Positions 26,021 to 35,417 of a stretch of DNA of 64,000 nt are shown in pieces. The position numbers and the translations under genes are program-made. Source of the stretch: Alphaproteobacteria bacterium (GTDB lineage: Bacteria; Pseudomonadota; Alphaproteobacteria; Rhodobacterales; Rhodobacteraceae). Each line of letters begins with the position of its first letter. The first letter of the stretch is position 1. Location of the stretch: positions 248,001 to 312,000 of the forward strand of contig JAUHWT010000001.1 of the NCBI GenBank assembly GCA_030427145.1, given 5' to 3'. Below the pieces are notes generated by a model. That model worked only from the letters and a program-made list of their open reading frames with translations, was not told where the DNA came from and did not search any database.

Positions 26021-27949
26021 TCACTTGTTCATCCTGTTGTCGATGAGATTGTCGACGACGGAGGGGTCGGCGAGCGTGGAGGTGTCGCCGAGCGTGCCGT
26101 AGTCGTCCTCGGCGATCTTGCGCAGGATGCGGCGCATGATCTTGCCGGAGCGTGTCTTCGGCAGACCCGGTGCCCACTGGATCAGATCAGGGCTCGCAAT
26201 CGGCCCGATCTCCGTGCGCACCCACTGGCGCAGTTCCTTGCGCAGTTCCTCGGTGTATTCCTCGCCATCCATCAGCGTGACATAGGCGTAGATGCCCTGC
26301 CCCTTGATGTCATGAGGGTAGCCCACCACCGCGGCCTCGGCGACCTTCACATGCGCCACCAGCGCGCTCTCGATCTCGGCCGTGCCCATGCGGTGACCGG
26401 AGACGTTGATCACGTCGTCAACGCGGCCCGTGATCCAGAAATCCCCGTCCTCATCCCGTTTGCAGCCGTCCCCGGCGAAGTAATAGCCCTTGTAGTCCGA
26501 GAAATAGGTCTTCTCGAAGCGCTCGTGGTCCCCCCAGACCGTACGCATCTGCGCGGGCCAGCTGTCCTTCAGGCACAGCACACCCTCACAGGGCACCTCC
26601 GTGATCTCCTCTCCGCTCGTGGGCTCCAGCACCACCGGCTGCACCCCGAAGAAGGGCTTCATCGCGGAGCCGGGCTTGGGCGTGTGCGCGCCCGGCAGCG
26701 GGGTCAGAAGATGCCCTCCGGTTTCAGTCTGCCACCAGGTGTCGACGATGGGGCATCTCCCCTTGCCCACCACGTCGTTGTACCAGTTCCAGGCCTCCGG
26801 GTTGATCGGCTCGCCCACCGTGCCAAGCGTGCGCAGGGCGGAAAGGTCACATTTCTCCACAAACTCCGTGCCCTGCGCCATCAAAGCGCGAATGGCCGTC
26901 GGCGCGGTGTAGAACTGGTTGACCCCATGCTTCTCGCAGACCTGCCAGAAGCGCGAGGCGTCGGGGAATGTCGGCACGCCCTCAAACATCACGGTCGTGG
27001 CCCCGTTGGCGAGCGGTCCGTAGACGATGTAGCTGTGCCCCGTGACCCAGCCCACATCGGCCGTGCACCAGAACACGTCGCCCTCGTGGTAGTCGAACAC
27101 GATCTCATGGGTCATCGAGGCATAGACGAGATAGCCGCCGGAGCTGTGCACCACGCCCTTGGGCTGGCCGGTGGAGCCGGAGGTGTAGAGAATGAACAGC
27201 GGATCCTCCGCATTCATCTCCTCCGGCGCGCATTCGTTCGAGGCCTCGGCCATCAGCGCGTTGCAGTCCACATCCCGGTCGGCGATCCAGGTGGTCTGGG
27301 CCCCGGTATGCTTGACCACGAGGCACTTGACCTTATCGGAGCAGTGCAGCAGCGCCTCATCGGTATTGGATTTGAGATGGGTGACCCGCCCGCCCCTGGG
27401 CGCGTGGTCGGCGGTGATCACCACCTTGGCCTCGGAGCCGTTAATTCTTGCTGCCAGCGCGTCCGGCGAGAAGCCCGCGAAAACGATCGAGTGAATGGCG
27501 CCGATCCGTGCACAGGCAAGCATCGCGTAGGCCGCTTCCGGGATCATCGGCAGGTACAGAACCACCCGGTCCCCACGGCCCACGCCGAGGTCCTTCAGGA
27601 CATTCGCCATGCGGCAGACGCTGTCATGCAGCTGACGGTAGGTGATGTGCAGCGCCGGGTCCTTCGGGTCATCCGGCTCAAACAGGATCGCCGTCTGGTC
27701 GCCCCGTGTTGCCAGGTGCCGGTCGATGCAGTTGGCCGCCACGTTCAGCGTGCCGTCCTCATACCATTTGATGCTCACGTTGCCCGGCTCGAACGACGTG
27801 TTCTTCACCTTCGTATAGGGCCGGATCCAGTCAACCCGCTGGCCGTGCTCCCTCCAGAACCCCTCCGGATCCGAAACCGACGCCGCGTACATCTCCTCAT
27901 AACGCGAAAGGTCGATATGGGGGGTGACTGTGTTTGTGCCATTGGTCAT
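26021..27949 (-). CDS. acs: acetyl-CoA synthetase
   Basis: AMP-forming acetate:CoA ligase, 642 aa. It activates acetate to acetyl-CoA in the cytosol for assimilation. The adenylate-forming signature [14 protein letters not shown] (about residue 255), TWWQTETGG, the hinge [15 protein letters not shown] and the C-terminal [11 protein letters not shown] with the acetylation-sensitive lysine are all present. Start at ATG 27949, with GGGAGGG upstream; seven additional codons upstream are possible but less likely. It is divergent from the thiamine-enzyme operon across about 240 bp. Confidence 0.98.
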   Translation of the reverse strand: MTNGTNTVTPHIDLSRYEEMYAASVSDPEGFWREHGQRVDWIRPYTKVKNTSFEPGNVSIKWYEDGTLNVAANCIDRHLATRGDQTAILFEPDDPKDPALHITYRQLHDSVCRMANVLKDLGVGRGDRVVLYLPMIPEAAYAMLACARIGAIHSIVFAGFSPDALAARINGSEAKVVITADHAPRGGRVTHLKSNTDEALLHCSDKVKCLVVKHTGAQTTWIADRDVDCNALMAEASNECAPEEMNAEDPLFILYTSGSTGQPKGVVHSSGGYLVYASMTHEIVFDYHEGDVFWCTADVGWVTGHSYIVYGPLANGATTVMFEGVPTFPDASRFWQVCEKHGVNQFYTAPTAIRALMAQGTEFVEKCDLSALRTLGTVGEPINPEAWNWYNDVVGKGRCPIVDTWWQTETGGHLLTPLPGAHTPKPGSAMKPFFGVQPVVLEPTSGEEITEVPCEGVLCLKDSWPAQMRTVWGDHERFEKTYFSDYKGYYFAGDGCKRDEDGDFWITGRVDDVINVSGHRMGTAEIESALVAHVKVAEAAVVGYPHDIKGQGIYAYVTLMDGEEYTEELRKELRQWVRTEIGPIASPDLIQWAPGLPKTRSGKIMRRILRKIAEDDYGTLGDTSTLADPSVVDNLIDNRMNK

Positions 27950-28191
27950 TTCAAATTCCCTCCCTGTCACCTACGGACACCGCCGTAGACGGATTAATTG
28001 GTTTGGCCTCATGTTAGACCAGCATTTTGCGAAGCTGAACACAAAATCCGGACCGCGAACTGACCGTTCATACAGCGCGAGGCCCGCCCCCTGTGCTTGC
28101 CTCCATACAAACTGTTGATTTGTGCTTGCGCGAGGTTTGGTGAACTGAACACATCAAAAGCGGTTTGAATGAGTATCGGGGAACATGGCTG

Positions 28192-29814
28192 ATGGCTGAC
28201 GGAACACCCAGAGCGGCGGATGTGCTGGCGGCGAGGCTCTATGAGGCCGGATGCCGGTTTGCCTTTGGAATGCCCGGTGGCGAGGTCTTGACGCTGGTGG
28301 ATGCTCTCGAAAAAGCCGGAATACGTTTCATTCTCGCGAAGCACGAAAACAGCGCGGGCTTCATGGCCGAGGGGGTCTGGCACCGGACAGGAGCGCCAGG
28401 GATTTTGGTGGCGACGGTGGGTCCGGGGGCGCTGAACTGTGTGAATGTGGCTGCCAATGCCGAACAGGATCGCGTGCCGCTCATCATTCTGACCGGATGC
28501 GTCGATGAGGATGAGGCGCTGACCTATACCCACCAGGTCCTCGACCATCGCGCGGTATTCGAGCCGGTTGTGAAGAAAACCTGGCGGCTGACAGCGAATG
28601 GAGCGGATAACATCGCGGATCGCGCGGTGAGCGTCGCGCAGGAAAGACGGGCCGGCCCGGTGCATGTGGACGTGCCCATTTCAGTGGCGGATGCGCCATC
28701 GCGGATGGATCGAAAACGGCGGAGAGCCGTGGCCGCACCGACGGTTCCGGTTGGTGACGGGGTGCTTGAGCAGGCCCGCACATGGATTGGAGAGGCCGAA
28801 CGGCCCGTGATGGTCGTGGGCCTTGATGCGCTCAGGGACCGCGCGGGCGGTGACATTCGGGAATTTGCGGAACGTTTCGGTATCCCGTTTGTCACGACCT
28901 ACAAGGCCAAAGGTCTCGTGGATGAAACGCATCCGCTGTGCCTCGGGGGAGCGGGGCTTTCGCCACTGGCAGATGGTGTGATCCTGCCCCTGGTGCGTGA
29001 CGCCGACCTGGTGATCTGTGCGGGTTATGACCCGATTGAGATGCGGACGGGGTGGCGGGAGGTCTGGGATCCGGAAACCGTCAACGTGATCGACATCTCG
29101 GCGGTGGCAAACGATCACTACATGCATCAGGCGACGGTGAGCTTCGTGGCGGACACGGGCGCGACGCTGCGTGCGTTGGGCCAAGACGTACCGCCGCGGG
29201 AGACCTGGGCGGACGGACGCATTGCAACCGTGAAACGTCAGTTGGCGGAGGCCTTCCCGGTGGATGACAACTGGGGGCCGGCCGGCGTCATTGCGGAGTG
29301 CCGCGCGGTTTTGCCGCCCGAGACAATTGCAACCGTGGATTCCGGGGCGCACCGGATACTTCTCTCGCAGATGTGGACCTGCCGTGAACCGGCGCAACTG
29401 CTGCAGTCGAGCGGGCTTTGCACGATGGGATGTGCGGTGCCGCTAGCGATTGGCGCGAAGATCGCGGAGCCGGAAAAGCCGGTCATATGTTTCGCCGGCG
29501 ATGCGGGGACGCTGATGGTGCTCGGCGAAATGACCACGGCGGCGGAAATGGGACTGAACGTGATCTTTGTGGTATTTGTTGACGCAAGCCTCGCGCTGAT
29601 TGAACTGAAACAGCGACAGAGACAGCTGACGAATGCGGGTGTGGATTTCGGCGCACATGATTTCGCGGCCATGGGGCAGGCAATGGGCGGAGACGGTTAT
29701 ACCGTGCATCACCGCGGTGAACTGCGCACGGCGCTCTCGAAGTCCTTGGAAAGCAACCGGTTCTCGGTTATTGCAGCGGTAGTTGACCGGAAGGGTTATG
29801 ACGGACGGATTTGA
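28192..29814 (+). CDS. thiamine diphosphate-binding enzyme, acetolactate synthase-like
   Basis: TPP enzyme of 540 aa with the three domains of the ALS/decarboxylase family: Pyr domain (about 1-165), central domain, and PP domain (about 350-540). The catalytic Glu of the Pyr domain is in AKHENSAGFMAEG (about residue 50), and VATVGPGALNCVN matches the family. In the PP domain GDAGTLMVLGEMTT gives the first half of the TPP/Mg motif, but the second half reads VDASLALIELKQ, without the usual Asn pair. It is followed 9 bp later by a CaiB/BaiF CoA-transferase, unusual for acetolactate synthase. Reaction unknown: a 2-hydroxyacyl-CoA lyase, decarboxylase or ligase are all open. Start ATG 28192 preferred over TTG 28165. 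Confidence 0.82.
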   Translation: MADGTPRAADVLAARLYEAGCRFAFGMPGGEVLTLVDALEKAGIRFILAKHENSAGFMAEGVWHRTGAPGILVATVGPGALNCVNVAANAEQDRVPLIILTGCVDEDEALTYTHQVLDHRAVFEPVVKKTWRLTANGADNIADRAVSVAQERRAGPVHVDVPISVADAPSRMDRKRRRAVAAPTVPVGDGVLEQARTWIGEAERPVMVVGLDALRDRAGGDIREFAERFGIPFVTTYKAKGLVDETHPLCLGGAGLSPLADGVILPLVRDADLVICAGYDPIEMRTGWREVWDPETVNVIDISAVANDHYMHQATVSFVADTGATLRALGQDVPPRETWADGRIATVKRQLAEAFPVDDNWGPAGVIAECRAVLPPETIATVDSGAHRILLSQMWTCREPAQLLQSSGLCTMGCAVPLAIGAKIAEPEKPVICFAGDAGTLMVLGEMTTAAEMGLNVIFVVFVDASLALIELKQRQRQLTNAGVDFGAHDFAAMGQAMGGDGYTVHHRGELRTALSKSLESNRFSVIAAVVDRKGYDGRI

Positions 29815-29823
29815 GGGACAGGT

Positions 29824-31011
29824 ATGACGGGTGCGCTTGAGGGGATTACGGTACTCGACCTGTCGCGGATTCTGGCGGGGCCGACCTGTACCCAGCTTCT
29901 GGGCGATCTCGGCGCGGATGTCATCAAGATTGAAAATCCGGTCACCGGTGGCGACGACACGCGGTCCTGGGGCCCGCCATTTGTGACGGATGCTGACGGC
30001 AATCCAACGGACCTCAGCGCGTATTTCATGTGCGCCAACCGAAACAAACGATCGGTTGCTGTGGATATCGCCTCGCCGGAGGGGCAGGCGACGGTGATGG
30101 CGCTGGCTGAAAAGGCTGATGTGGTCATTGAGAATTTCAAGCCCGGCGGTCTGGCCAAATACGGTTTGGACCATGCGACCATGTGCGGGCGTTTCCCGGG
30201 GCTGGTCTACTGCTCCATCTCGGGGTTTGGACAAACCGGACCGAATGCCTCGAAACCTGGCTATGACCTGATGGCTCAGGGGTTTGGCGGGATCATGAGC
30301 CTGACGGGTGAGCCGGATGGCCAGCCGATGAAGGTTGGTGTGGGCATCGCGGACGTGATGTGCGGGATGTATGCCACGGTGGGCATTCTTGCGGCCCTGC
30401 GTCACCGGGACAAGACCGGTGAGGGCCAGCATGTGGATCTGTCGCTGGTCGACAGCCAGATTGCGTGGCTGATCAATGAGGGCGTGAATTATCTGACATC
30501 CGGTGAGGAACCGGCACGACGGGGGAACGGGCATCCCAATATCGTCCCCTACCAGGTCTTCGCCGCAGCCGATGGTCATGTCATCATCGCGGTTGGAAAT
30601 GACAGCCAGTTTCGGAGGTTTGCCGAATATCTCGGCATGGCCGGGCTTGGCGATCATCCGCATTATGCAACCAACCCGGCACGCCTAAAATACAGGCAGG
30701 AGCTGATCGGAATTATTGAGCCATTACTGGCCGCGAAACCCATCGATATGATTATCAGGGATCTGGAAGCGCTCAGAATTCCAGTTGGTCCGGTGAATAC
30801 GTTGGCACGGGTTTTTGCCTCCGACCAGGTTGAGGCAAGGGACATCACCGTATTGATGGAAAACGAAAAACTCCCGGGCCGGGATATTCGCTTGATCGGC
30901 AATCCCCTCAAACTTTCGAAAACGCCCGTCACCTATCGAAGGGCGCCGCCTCGATTCGGGCAGGATACGGAAGAAGTGCTGACTAGCCTCAACCATAAGA
31001 TGATCAAATAA
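29824..31011 (+). CDS. CaiB/BaiF family CoA-transferase
   Basis: Class III CoA-transferase of 395 aa, which moves CoA between carboxylic acids through enzyme-bound anhydrides. The N-terminal LEGITVLDLSRILAGP, NRNKRSVAVDIASPEGQ, the Asp in SKPGYDLMAQGFGGIMS (likely nucleophile) and GEGQHVDLSLVDSQ are strong family signatures. It is the second gene of a two-gene operon with a TPP enzyme. Formyl-CoA:oxalate CoA-transferase is one relative, but the partner does not look like oxalyl-CoA decarboxylase. Substrates unknown; presumably it activates or recycles a CoA ester used by the TPP enzyme. Confidence 0.88.
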   Translation: MTGALEGITVLDLSRILAGPTCTQLLGDLGADVIKIENPVTGGDDTRSWGPPFVTDADGNPTDLSAYFMCANRNKRSVAVDIASPEGQATVMALAEKADVVIENFKPGGLAKYGLDHATMCGRFPGLVYCSISGFGQTGPNASKPGYDLMAQGFGGIMSLTGEPDGQPMKVGVGIADVMCGMYATVGILAALRHRDKTGEGQHVDLSLVDSQIAWLINEGVNYLTSGEEPARRGNGHPNIVPYQVFAAADGHVIIAVGNDSQFRRFAEYLGMAGLGDHPHYATNPARLKYRQELIGIIEPLLAAKPIDMIIRDLEALRIPVGPVNTLARVFASDQVEARDITVLMENEKLPGRDIRLIGNPLKLSKTPVTYRRAPPRFGQDTEEVLTSLNHKMIK

Positions 31012-31233
31012 CGCTCACTGCAATTTTTGAATGCACAGGGATTGATTATTAAACGGTCAAACGGCCAATTTCCGACCATTATCCGCCGAAACGGAAGCGT
31101 GAATGGGTGATCCCTTGGCCATTGGATTGATATGGCTCAAATAACCGTGACACGCTGAAATAGTTTAGTAGATCCGCGCGAATACCTAAGTATCCCCACT
31201 TCCGGGGACGTGTGCTTTTTAGGGGTCCGACAC

Positions 31234-32616
31234 ATGAAATGCCAACAGGATATTTTTGGGCAGAACACAACTCTTGCCAGTTCGGAAGCGATGAACAACT
31301 GGAACTCAACATTACTGGCATTTCTGGCCCATGGAGCGGACACTCCAAAATTTCTTGATGGAACTTTTTCGGCGGAACCTGGTTTTGCCCTCGGCAATGC
31401 CGTTAAGGGGCTTTTTTACCTGATGCTTGGACGGAGCGAGTTGAGACCAACTGCGGAGGCGGCGCTCGGTGCGGCCCGCGACTCAGCCTCGCACACTCCG
31501 GTCACGGATCGGGAAATGGCTTACATTGATGGGCTGGCCGACTGGCTTGCCGGGCGGCCGAGTGGCACCATTCAGCGCATGGAGCGGATTCTTGCCGATC
31601 ATCCGCAGGATGCGCTGGCCATGAAAATCAGTCATGCGATCCGCTTTATCCTCGGCGATGCAAAGGGGATGCTCGCATCAATCGAAGCAATCCGTCCGGC
31701 ATACGATGCGGATCACGCGGGCTACGGCTACCTGCTTGGGTGCCATGCCTTCAGCCTTGAGGAATGCGGCGAATACGCTCTTGCGGAACAAACCGGAAGG
31801 CGCGGACTGGAGCACGCGGAGAATGACGCCTGGGGTCTGCATGCGGTTGCTCATGTTTATGACATGACCGGCAACTCTGAGGCGGGAGTTCAGTGGCTCA
31901 ACGGTCGCGAAGCCGCCTGGAGTCATTGCAACAATTTTCGCTACCATGTTTGGTGGCACAAGGCCTTGATGCACCTGGATCTGGGCCAGATCGATGAGGT
32001 TTTCGGCCTTTACGACCAGGAAATCAGAAAGGACAAAACCGACGATTTCAGGGATATTTCCAATGCAACCGCGCTGCTGTCGAGGCTTGAACTGGAGGGT
32101 ATTGATGTCGGGAACCGCTGGGACGAACTCGCGGATCTTGCCGAAACGCGAACCGACGATGGTTCTCTGATTTTCGCGGACCTGCACTACATTCTCGCCC
32201 TGATTGGCGGCAGTCGGCAGGACGCCATCACGGATATCATGGGTCGAATGCACCGGGACGCGAAACGCGGTGGGTCGGATATGGACGCGCGGATGGCCAA
32301 TCCTGGGCTCGCGGCGGCAGCCGGGCTGGAAGCCTTTGGCGAGAGCGATTACCGGACCGCATTTTTGAATCTTGCAAATGCACGCAAGTCGATGCAATTG
32401 GCGGGCGGAAGTCACGCGCAACGTGACGTATTTGAAAGAATCACCATAGACGCGGGTATTCGCGGTGGTTTTCTCGACGAAACAGAGGAAATTCTGAATG
32501 AACGGACGTCGCTCAGGGCCGGGCGGGAGGATCGATATGCGGCGGTGCGCATGTCACTCATCAACGAAGGCCGGGCCGCTTCGCAGCGTATGCAGTCCCA
32601 GGTTCCCGCGGAATGA
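31234..32616 (+). CDS. tetratricopeptide-like repeat protein (TTC38-like)
   Basis: Protein of 460 aa built largely of helical repeats. It resembles tetratricopeptide repeat protein 38 family members, with AVAHVYDMTGNSEAGVQWL and FRYHVWWHKALMHLDLGQID as characteristic segments. No signal peptide. The ATG at 31234 follows AGGGG; the in-frame start at 31210 has no site. The N-terminus (MKCQQDIFGQNTTLASSEAM) is a putative capping region. It lies 42 bp before opgC on the same strand, so it could be transcribed with the glucan genes, but no link in function is known. Probable role is protein binding. Confidence 0.68.
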   Translation: MKCQQDIFGQNTTLASSEAMNNWNSTLLAFLAHGADTPKFLDGTFSAEPGFALGNAVKGLFYLMLGRSELRPTAEAALGAARDSASHTPVTDREMAYIDGLADWLAGRPSGTIQRMERILADHPQDALAMKISHAIRFILGDAKGMLASIEAIRPAYDADHAGYGYLLGCHAFSLEECGEYALAEQTGRRGLEHAENDAWGLHAVAHVYDMTGNSEAGVQWLNGREAAWSHCNNFRYHVWWHKALMHLDLGQIDEVFGLYDQEIRKDKTDDFRDISNATALLSRLELEGIDVGNRWDELADLAETRTDDGSLIFADLHYILALIGGSRQDAITDIMGRMHRDAKRGGSDMDARMANPGLAAAAGLEAFGESDYRTAFLNLANARKSMQLAGGSHAQRDVFERITIDAGIRGGFLDETEEILNERTSLRAGREDRYAAVRMSLINEGRAASQRMQSQVPAE

Positions 32617-32658
32617 ACTCACTGTTTCTGTCATGCTTGAACGGATGAACAAAAACAA

Positions 32659-33861
32659 ATGAATATAATGAACGCTCCTGTCGGCGTCGAACAGAAACCA
32701 GGGACAGCCGCTTTGAAAGTCGGACCACAGGCGGCGATACGAGACCCCAGGCTGGACTTCTTTAGAGGTCTGGCCATGTTCATTATCTTAATCTCGCACA
32801 CGCCCGGAAACTACCTGATCATGTGGATCCCGGCCCGGTTCGGGTTTTCCGACGCGGCGGAGATTTTTGTTTTCTGTTCCGGCATGGCCTCGGCCATTGC
32901 TTTCGGAAAGACCTTTGACCGCAAGGGTTGGTTTATTGGGACGGCGCGGGTCGCCTACCGGTGCTGGCAGGTGTACTGGGCGCATATCTGCCTGTTTTTC
33001 TTCATCGCCATGATGGTAGCGGCTTTCGATGCCTCGGGCTGGTTTGAGAAGGAGTATGTCGGCTCCCTCAACCTCAAGCATTTTTTTGCCGATCCGCGCG
33101 GAAATCTCGTTGGGCTGTTCACACTCACCTACGTGCCCAATTTTTTTGATATTCTGCCGATGTATCTTGTGATTCTGGCAATGCTTCCGTTTGTGATGGC
33201 CCTGAGCCATGTGAGCCTGCCGTTGACCGGGGTCGTTCTGGTCAGCATCTGGATGGTGGCAAATCAGGGGTATCTGCAGTTCCCGGCAGAGCCATGGTCA
33301 CTGCGCGTATGGTTCTTTAACCCGATGGCCTGGCAACTTTTGTTCTTCACCGGTTTCGCCTTTATGCGCGGGTGGCTGCCCGCGCCGCCCGTGAACCGCT
33401 GGCTGATCGGACTGGCGGGCGCGGTGGTGCTTATCTCCCTGCCGATCGCATACTACCGTATCCGGCGGGAGTTCCCGGGGCTGGAAGAGCTTTACAGCGC
33501 CATTGAGCCGTTCCGATCCAAGACCAACGAAGGGATCCTGCGCTACGTGCATTTCCTGTCGCTTGCCTATCTCGGCTGGGTCGCGGCCGGCGTAGGTGGA
33601 CGCAACCTCATCGCCTCGGGCGCAGGCCTCCTGTCGCGGATCTGGGGTTGGCTGGTAGCCGTGATTATCAAGGTGGGACAGCAGTCCCTCGCTATTTTTG
33701 TTTTCAGCATGGCCGCGTCGCGGGTGCTGGGAATGATGCTCGACGTGGTCGGGCGCAACAACCTGACCATGACAATTGTAAACCTGATTGGATTTGCCGC
33801 GCTTATCCTGGTGGCCTACCTGGTGGCCTGGTTCAAGGCGGTTCCCTGGCGGAAAGCGTAA
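32659..33861 (+). CDS. opgC: OpgC-type membrane acyltransferase (succinyltransferase)
   Basis: Inner-membrane protein of 400 aa with about ten helices and the acyltransferase-3-like OpgC fold. The early RDPRLDFFRGLAMFIILISH motif carries the Arg and Asp/His typical of the family, and FSDAAEIFVFCSGM follows. OpgC adds succinyl groups to osmoregulated periplasmic glucans. The stop overlaps the opgG start by one base (TAATG), so the genes are coupled. In this order the modification gene leads the synthesis genes, an arrangement I note as less familiar than opgGH alone. Confidence 0.88.
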   Translation: MNIMNAPVGVEQKPGTAALKVGPQAAIRDPRLDFFRGLAMFIILISHTPGNYLIMWIPARFGFSDAAEIFVFCSGMASAIAFGKTFDRKGWFIGTARVAYRCWQVYWAHICLFFFIAMMVAAFDASGWFEKEYVGSLNLKHFFADPRGNLVGLFTLTYVPNFFDILPMYLVILAMLPFVMALSHVSLPLTGVVLVSIWMVANQGYLQFPAEPWSLRVWFFNPMAWQLLFFTGFAFMRGWLPAPPVNRWLIGLAGAVVLISLPIAYYRIRREFPGLEELYSAIEPFRSKTNEGILRYVHFLSLAYLGWVAAGVGGRNLIASGAGLLSRIWGWLVAVIIKVGQQSLAIFVFSMAASRVLGMMLDVVGRNNLTMTIVNLIGFAALILVAYLVAWFKAVPWRKA

Positions 33862-35417
33862 TGATTGACCCGGACAGACGTCTGTTCCTGACAATGCTGG
33901 CTGGACTGATGGGCCCGGTCCCGGCCTGGGCACAGGACACGTCGGAGGGTGTGGAAGCCACACCCATCCAACCCGATTTCTCGGAAGAACCTACCCCGTT
34001 TTCGGAAGAGTTGCTGCACGCGGAGGCAAGAGCGCTCGCCGCGGCCGAATGGAAGGCCCGCCCCTCCGTGCCGGAGGCCTGGCGCGAACTGACCTTCGAT
34101 CAGCACGAGGGCATCCGGTTCGATCCGCGCAGCGCTTTGTGGGAGCAAAGCGACAAACCCATACGGCTCGATTTCTACCCGCCCGGTCTCTACTTCCCGA
34201 GGCCGGTGGACATCCGCATCGTAAAGGACGGACAGGCCCGCAAAGTAAATTTCAACATCGATCTTTTCACGATGGGCCAGAATGTCCCGGATCTTCCCTT
34301 GGATGACAGTCTGGGGTTCTCGGGCTTTGGCGTCCGTGGTGCGGTTGGCGGGCCTGATGAGTTCCGTGAATTTGCGGTGTTCCAGGGCGCGAGCTACTTC
34401 CGTGCCATTGCAAGGCACCAGAACTACGGTATTTCGGCGCGCGGTCTTGCTCTGCGAACCGGTGATCCGGAGGGCGAGGAGTTCCCCGAGTTCGTTAAGT
34501 TCTGGGTTCAGGAACCAGATCCCGGTGACTCGCGCACGATGGTCCACGCCCTGATGGACAGTCCGAGTCTGACCGGCGTCTACCGGTTCATGATCGAACC
34601 TGGCGACACCACCGTTATGGACGTGCGCTCAACGCTCTATCCGCGGGTCGATCTTGACAATGTTGGGGTCGCACCGCTGACCAGCATGTTCCTGTTCGAT
34701 GAAACGAACCGGAACCGCTTTGATGACTATCGCCCGGCCGTCCACGATTCCGACGGTCTATTGGCGCATAATCGGGCGGGAGAACTAATCTGGCGGCCCC
34801 TGTCCAATCCGGTGAAACTCCAGATCAGCGATTTTTTCGACCGGAATCCCCGCGGCTTCGGCCTGATGCAGCGCAGCCGCAGATTCTCGGATTTTGCCGA
34901 CCTGGAGTCGAATTACCACACGCGCCCGTCGCTGTGGATTGAGCCCGATGAGGACTGGGGCGAAGGCGCCGTGCGTCTGATCGAAATCCCCGCTGACCGG
35001 GAGATTTACGACAACATGGTCGCGTTCTGGAAACCGCGCGAACCCATCCAGGCTGGCAGCGAAACCTCGTTCAATTACCGGATGTACTGGGGCAAGGAAG
35101 CGCGGGACGTGCCCGATGTTTCCAGAGTTCTGAACACGCGCCTAGGTGCCCGGCGTGAGGGCGGTTATTTCGTCGCCATTGATTTCGCGGAGCATTCGGC
35201 CATTCCCGAGGACCTGTCGACGCTCGATGTCCGGCTGAGTTCCAACCGGGGCGAGCTGTCGTCTGCAATAATTCAGCGCAACCCTGAAACCAAAGGGCCC
35301 CGACTGGCGTTTACCCTGCAACCAGGAGACGCCGAGACCGTTGAGTTGCGGGCGCAACTGCTGCTTGAGGGTGAAACCGTATCAGAGGTGTTTCTTTATC
35401 GATGGACCGCAAAATGA
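33861..35417 (+). CDS. opgG: glucan biosynthesis protein OpgG
   Basis: Periplasmic glucan biosynthesis protein of 518 aa, needed for branching or polymerising the osmoregulated periplasmic glucan backbone. It begins with a signal peptide (LFLTMLAGLMGPVPAWAQ, residues about 8-25, preceded by RR, so possible Tat export). Family segments include FDQHEGIRFDP, GFSGFGVRG, FQGASYFRAI and YFVAIDFAE. The start ATG at 33861 overlaps the opgC stop; the longer frame upstream is a different frame of opgC. The end overlaps opgH by four bases. Confidence 0.93.
   Translation: MIDPDRRLFLTMLAGLMGPVPAWAQDTSEGVEATPIQPDFSEEPTPFSEELLHAEARALAAAEWKARPSVPEAWRELTFDQHEGIRFDPRSALWEQSDKPIRLDFYPPGLYFPRPVDIRIVKDGQARKVNFNIDLFTMGQNVPDLPLDDSLGFSGFGVRGAVGGPDEFREFAVFQGASYFRAIARHQNYGISARGLALRTGDPEGEEFPEFVKFWVQEPDPGDSRTMVHALMDSPSLTGVYRFMIEPGDTTVMDVRSTLYPRVDLDNVGVAPLTSMFLFDETNRNRFDDYRPAVHDSDGLLAHNRAGELIWRPLSNPVKLQISDFFDRNPRGFGLMQRSRRFSDFADLESNYHTRPSLWIEPDEDWGEGAVRLIEIPADREIYDNMVAFWKPREPIQAGSETSFNYRMYWGKEARDVPDVSRVLNTRLGARREGGYFVAIDFAEHSAIPEDLSTLDVRLSSNRGELSSAIIQRNPETKGPRLAFTLQPGDAETVELRAQLLLEGETVSEVFLYRWTAK

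Noticed and set aside
25976-27988. 670-codon open frame antisense to acs
   Set aside because: Shadow frame; Arg/His-rich and without a start signal.
29443-30663. 406-codon open frame antisense to the CoA-transferase
   Set aside because: Overlaps two strong plus-strand genes; composition His/Arg-rich without family features.
31191-31225. Terminator-like TCCCC/GGGGA repeat before the TPR-like gene
   Set aside because: Short stem, T-run eight bases away and 180 bp after the preceding gene; not convincing.
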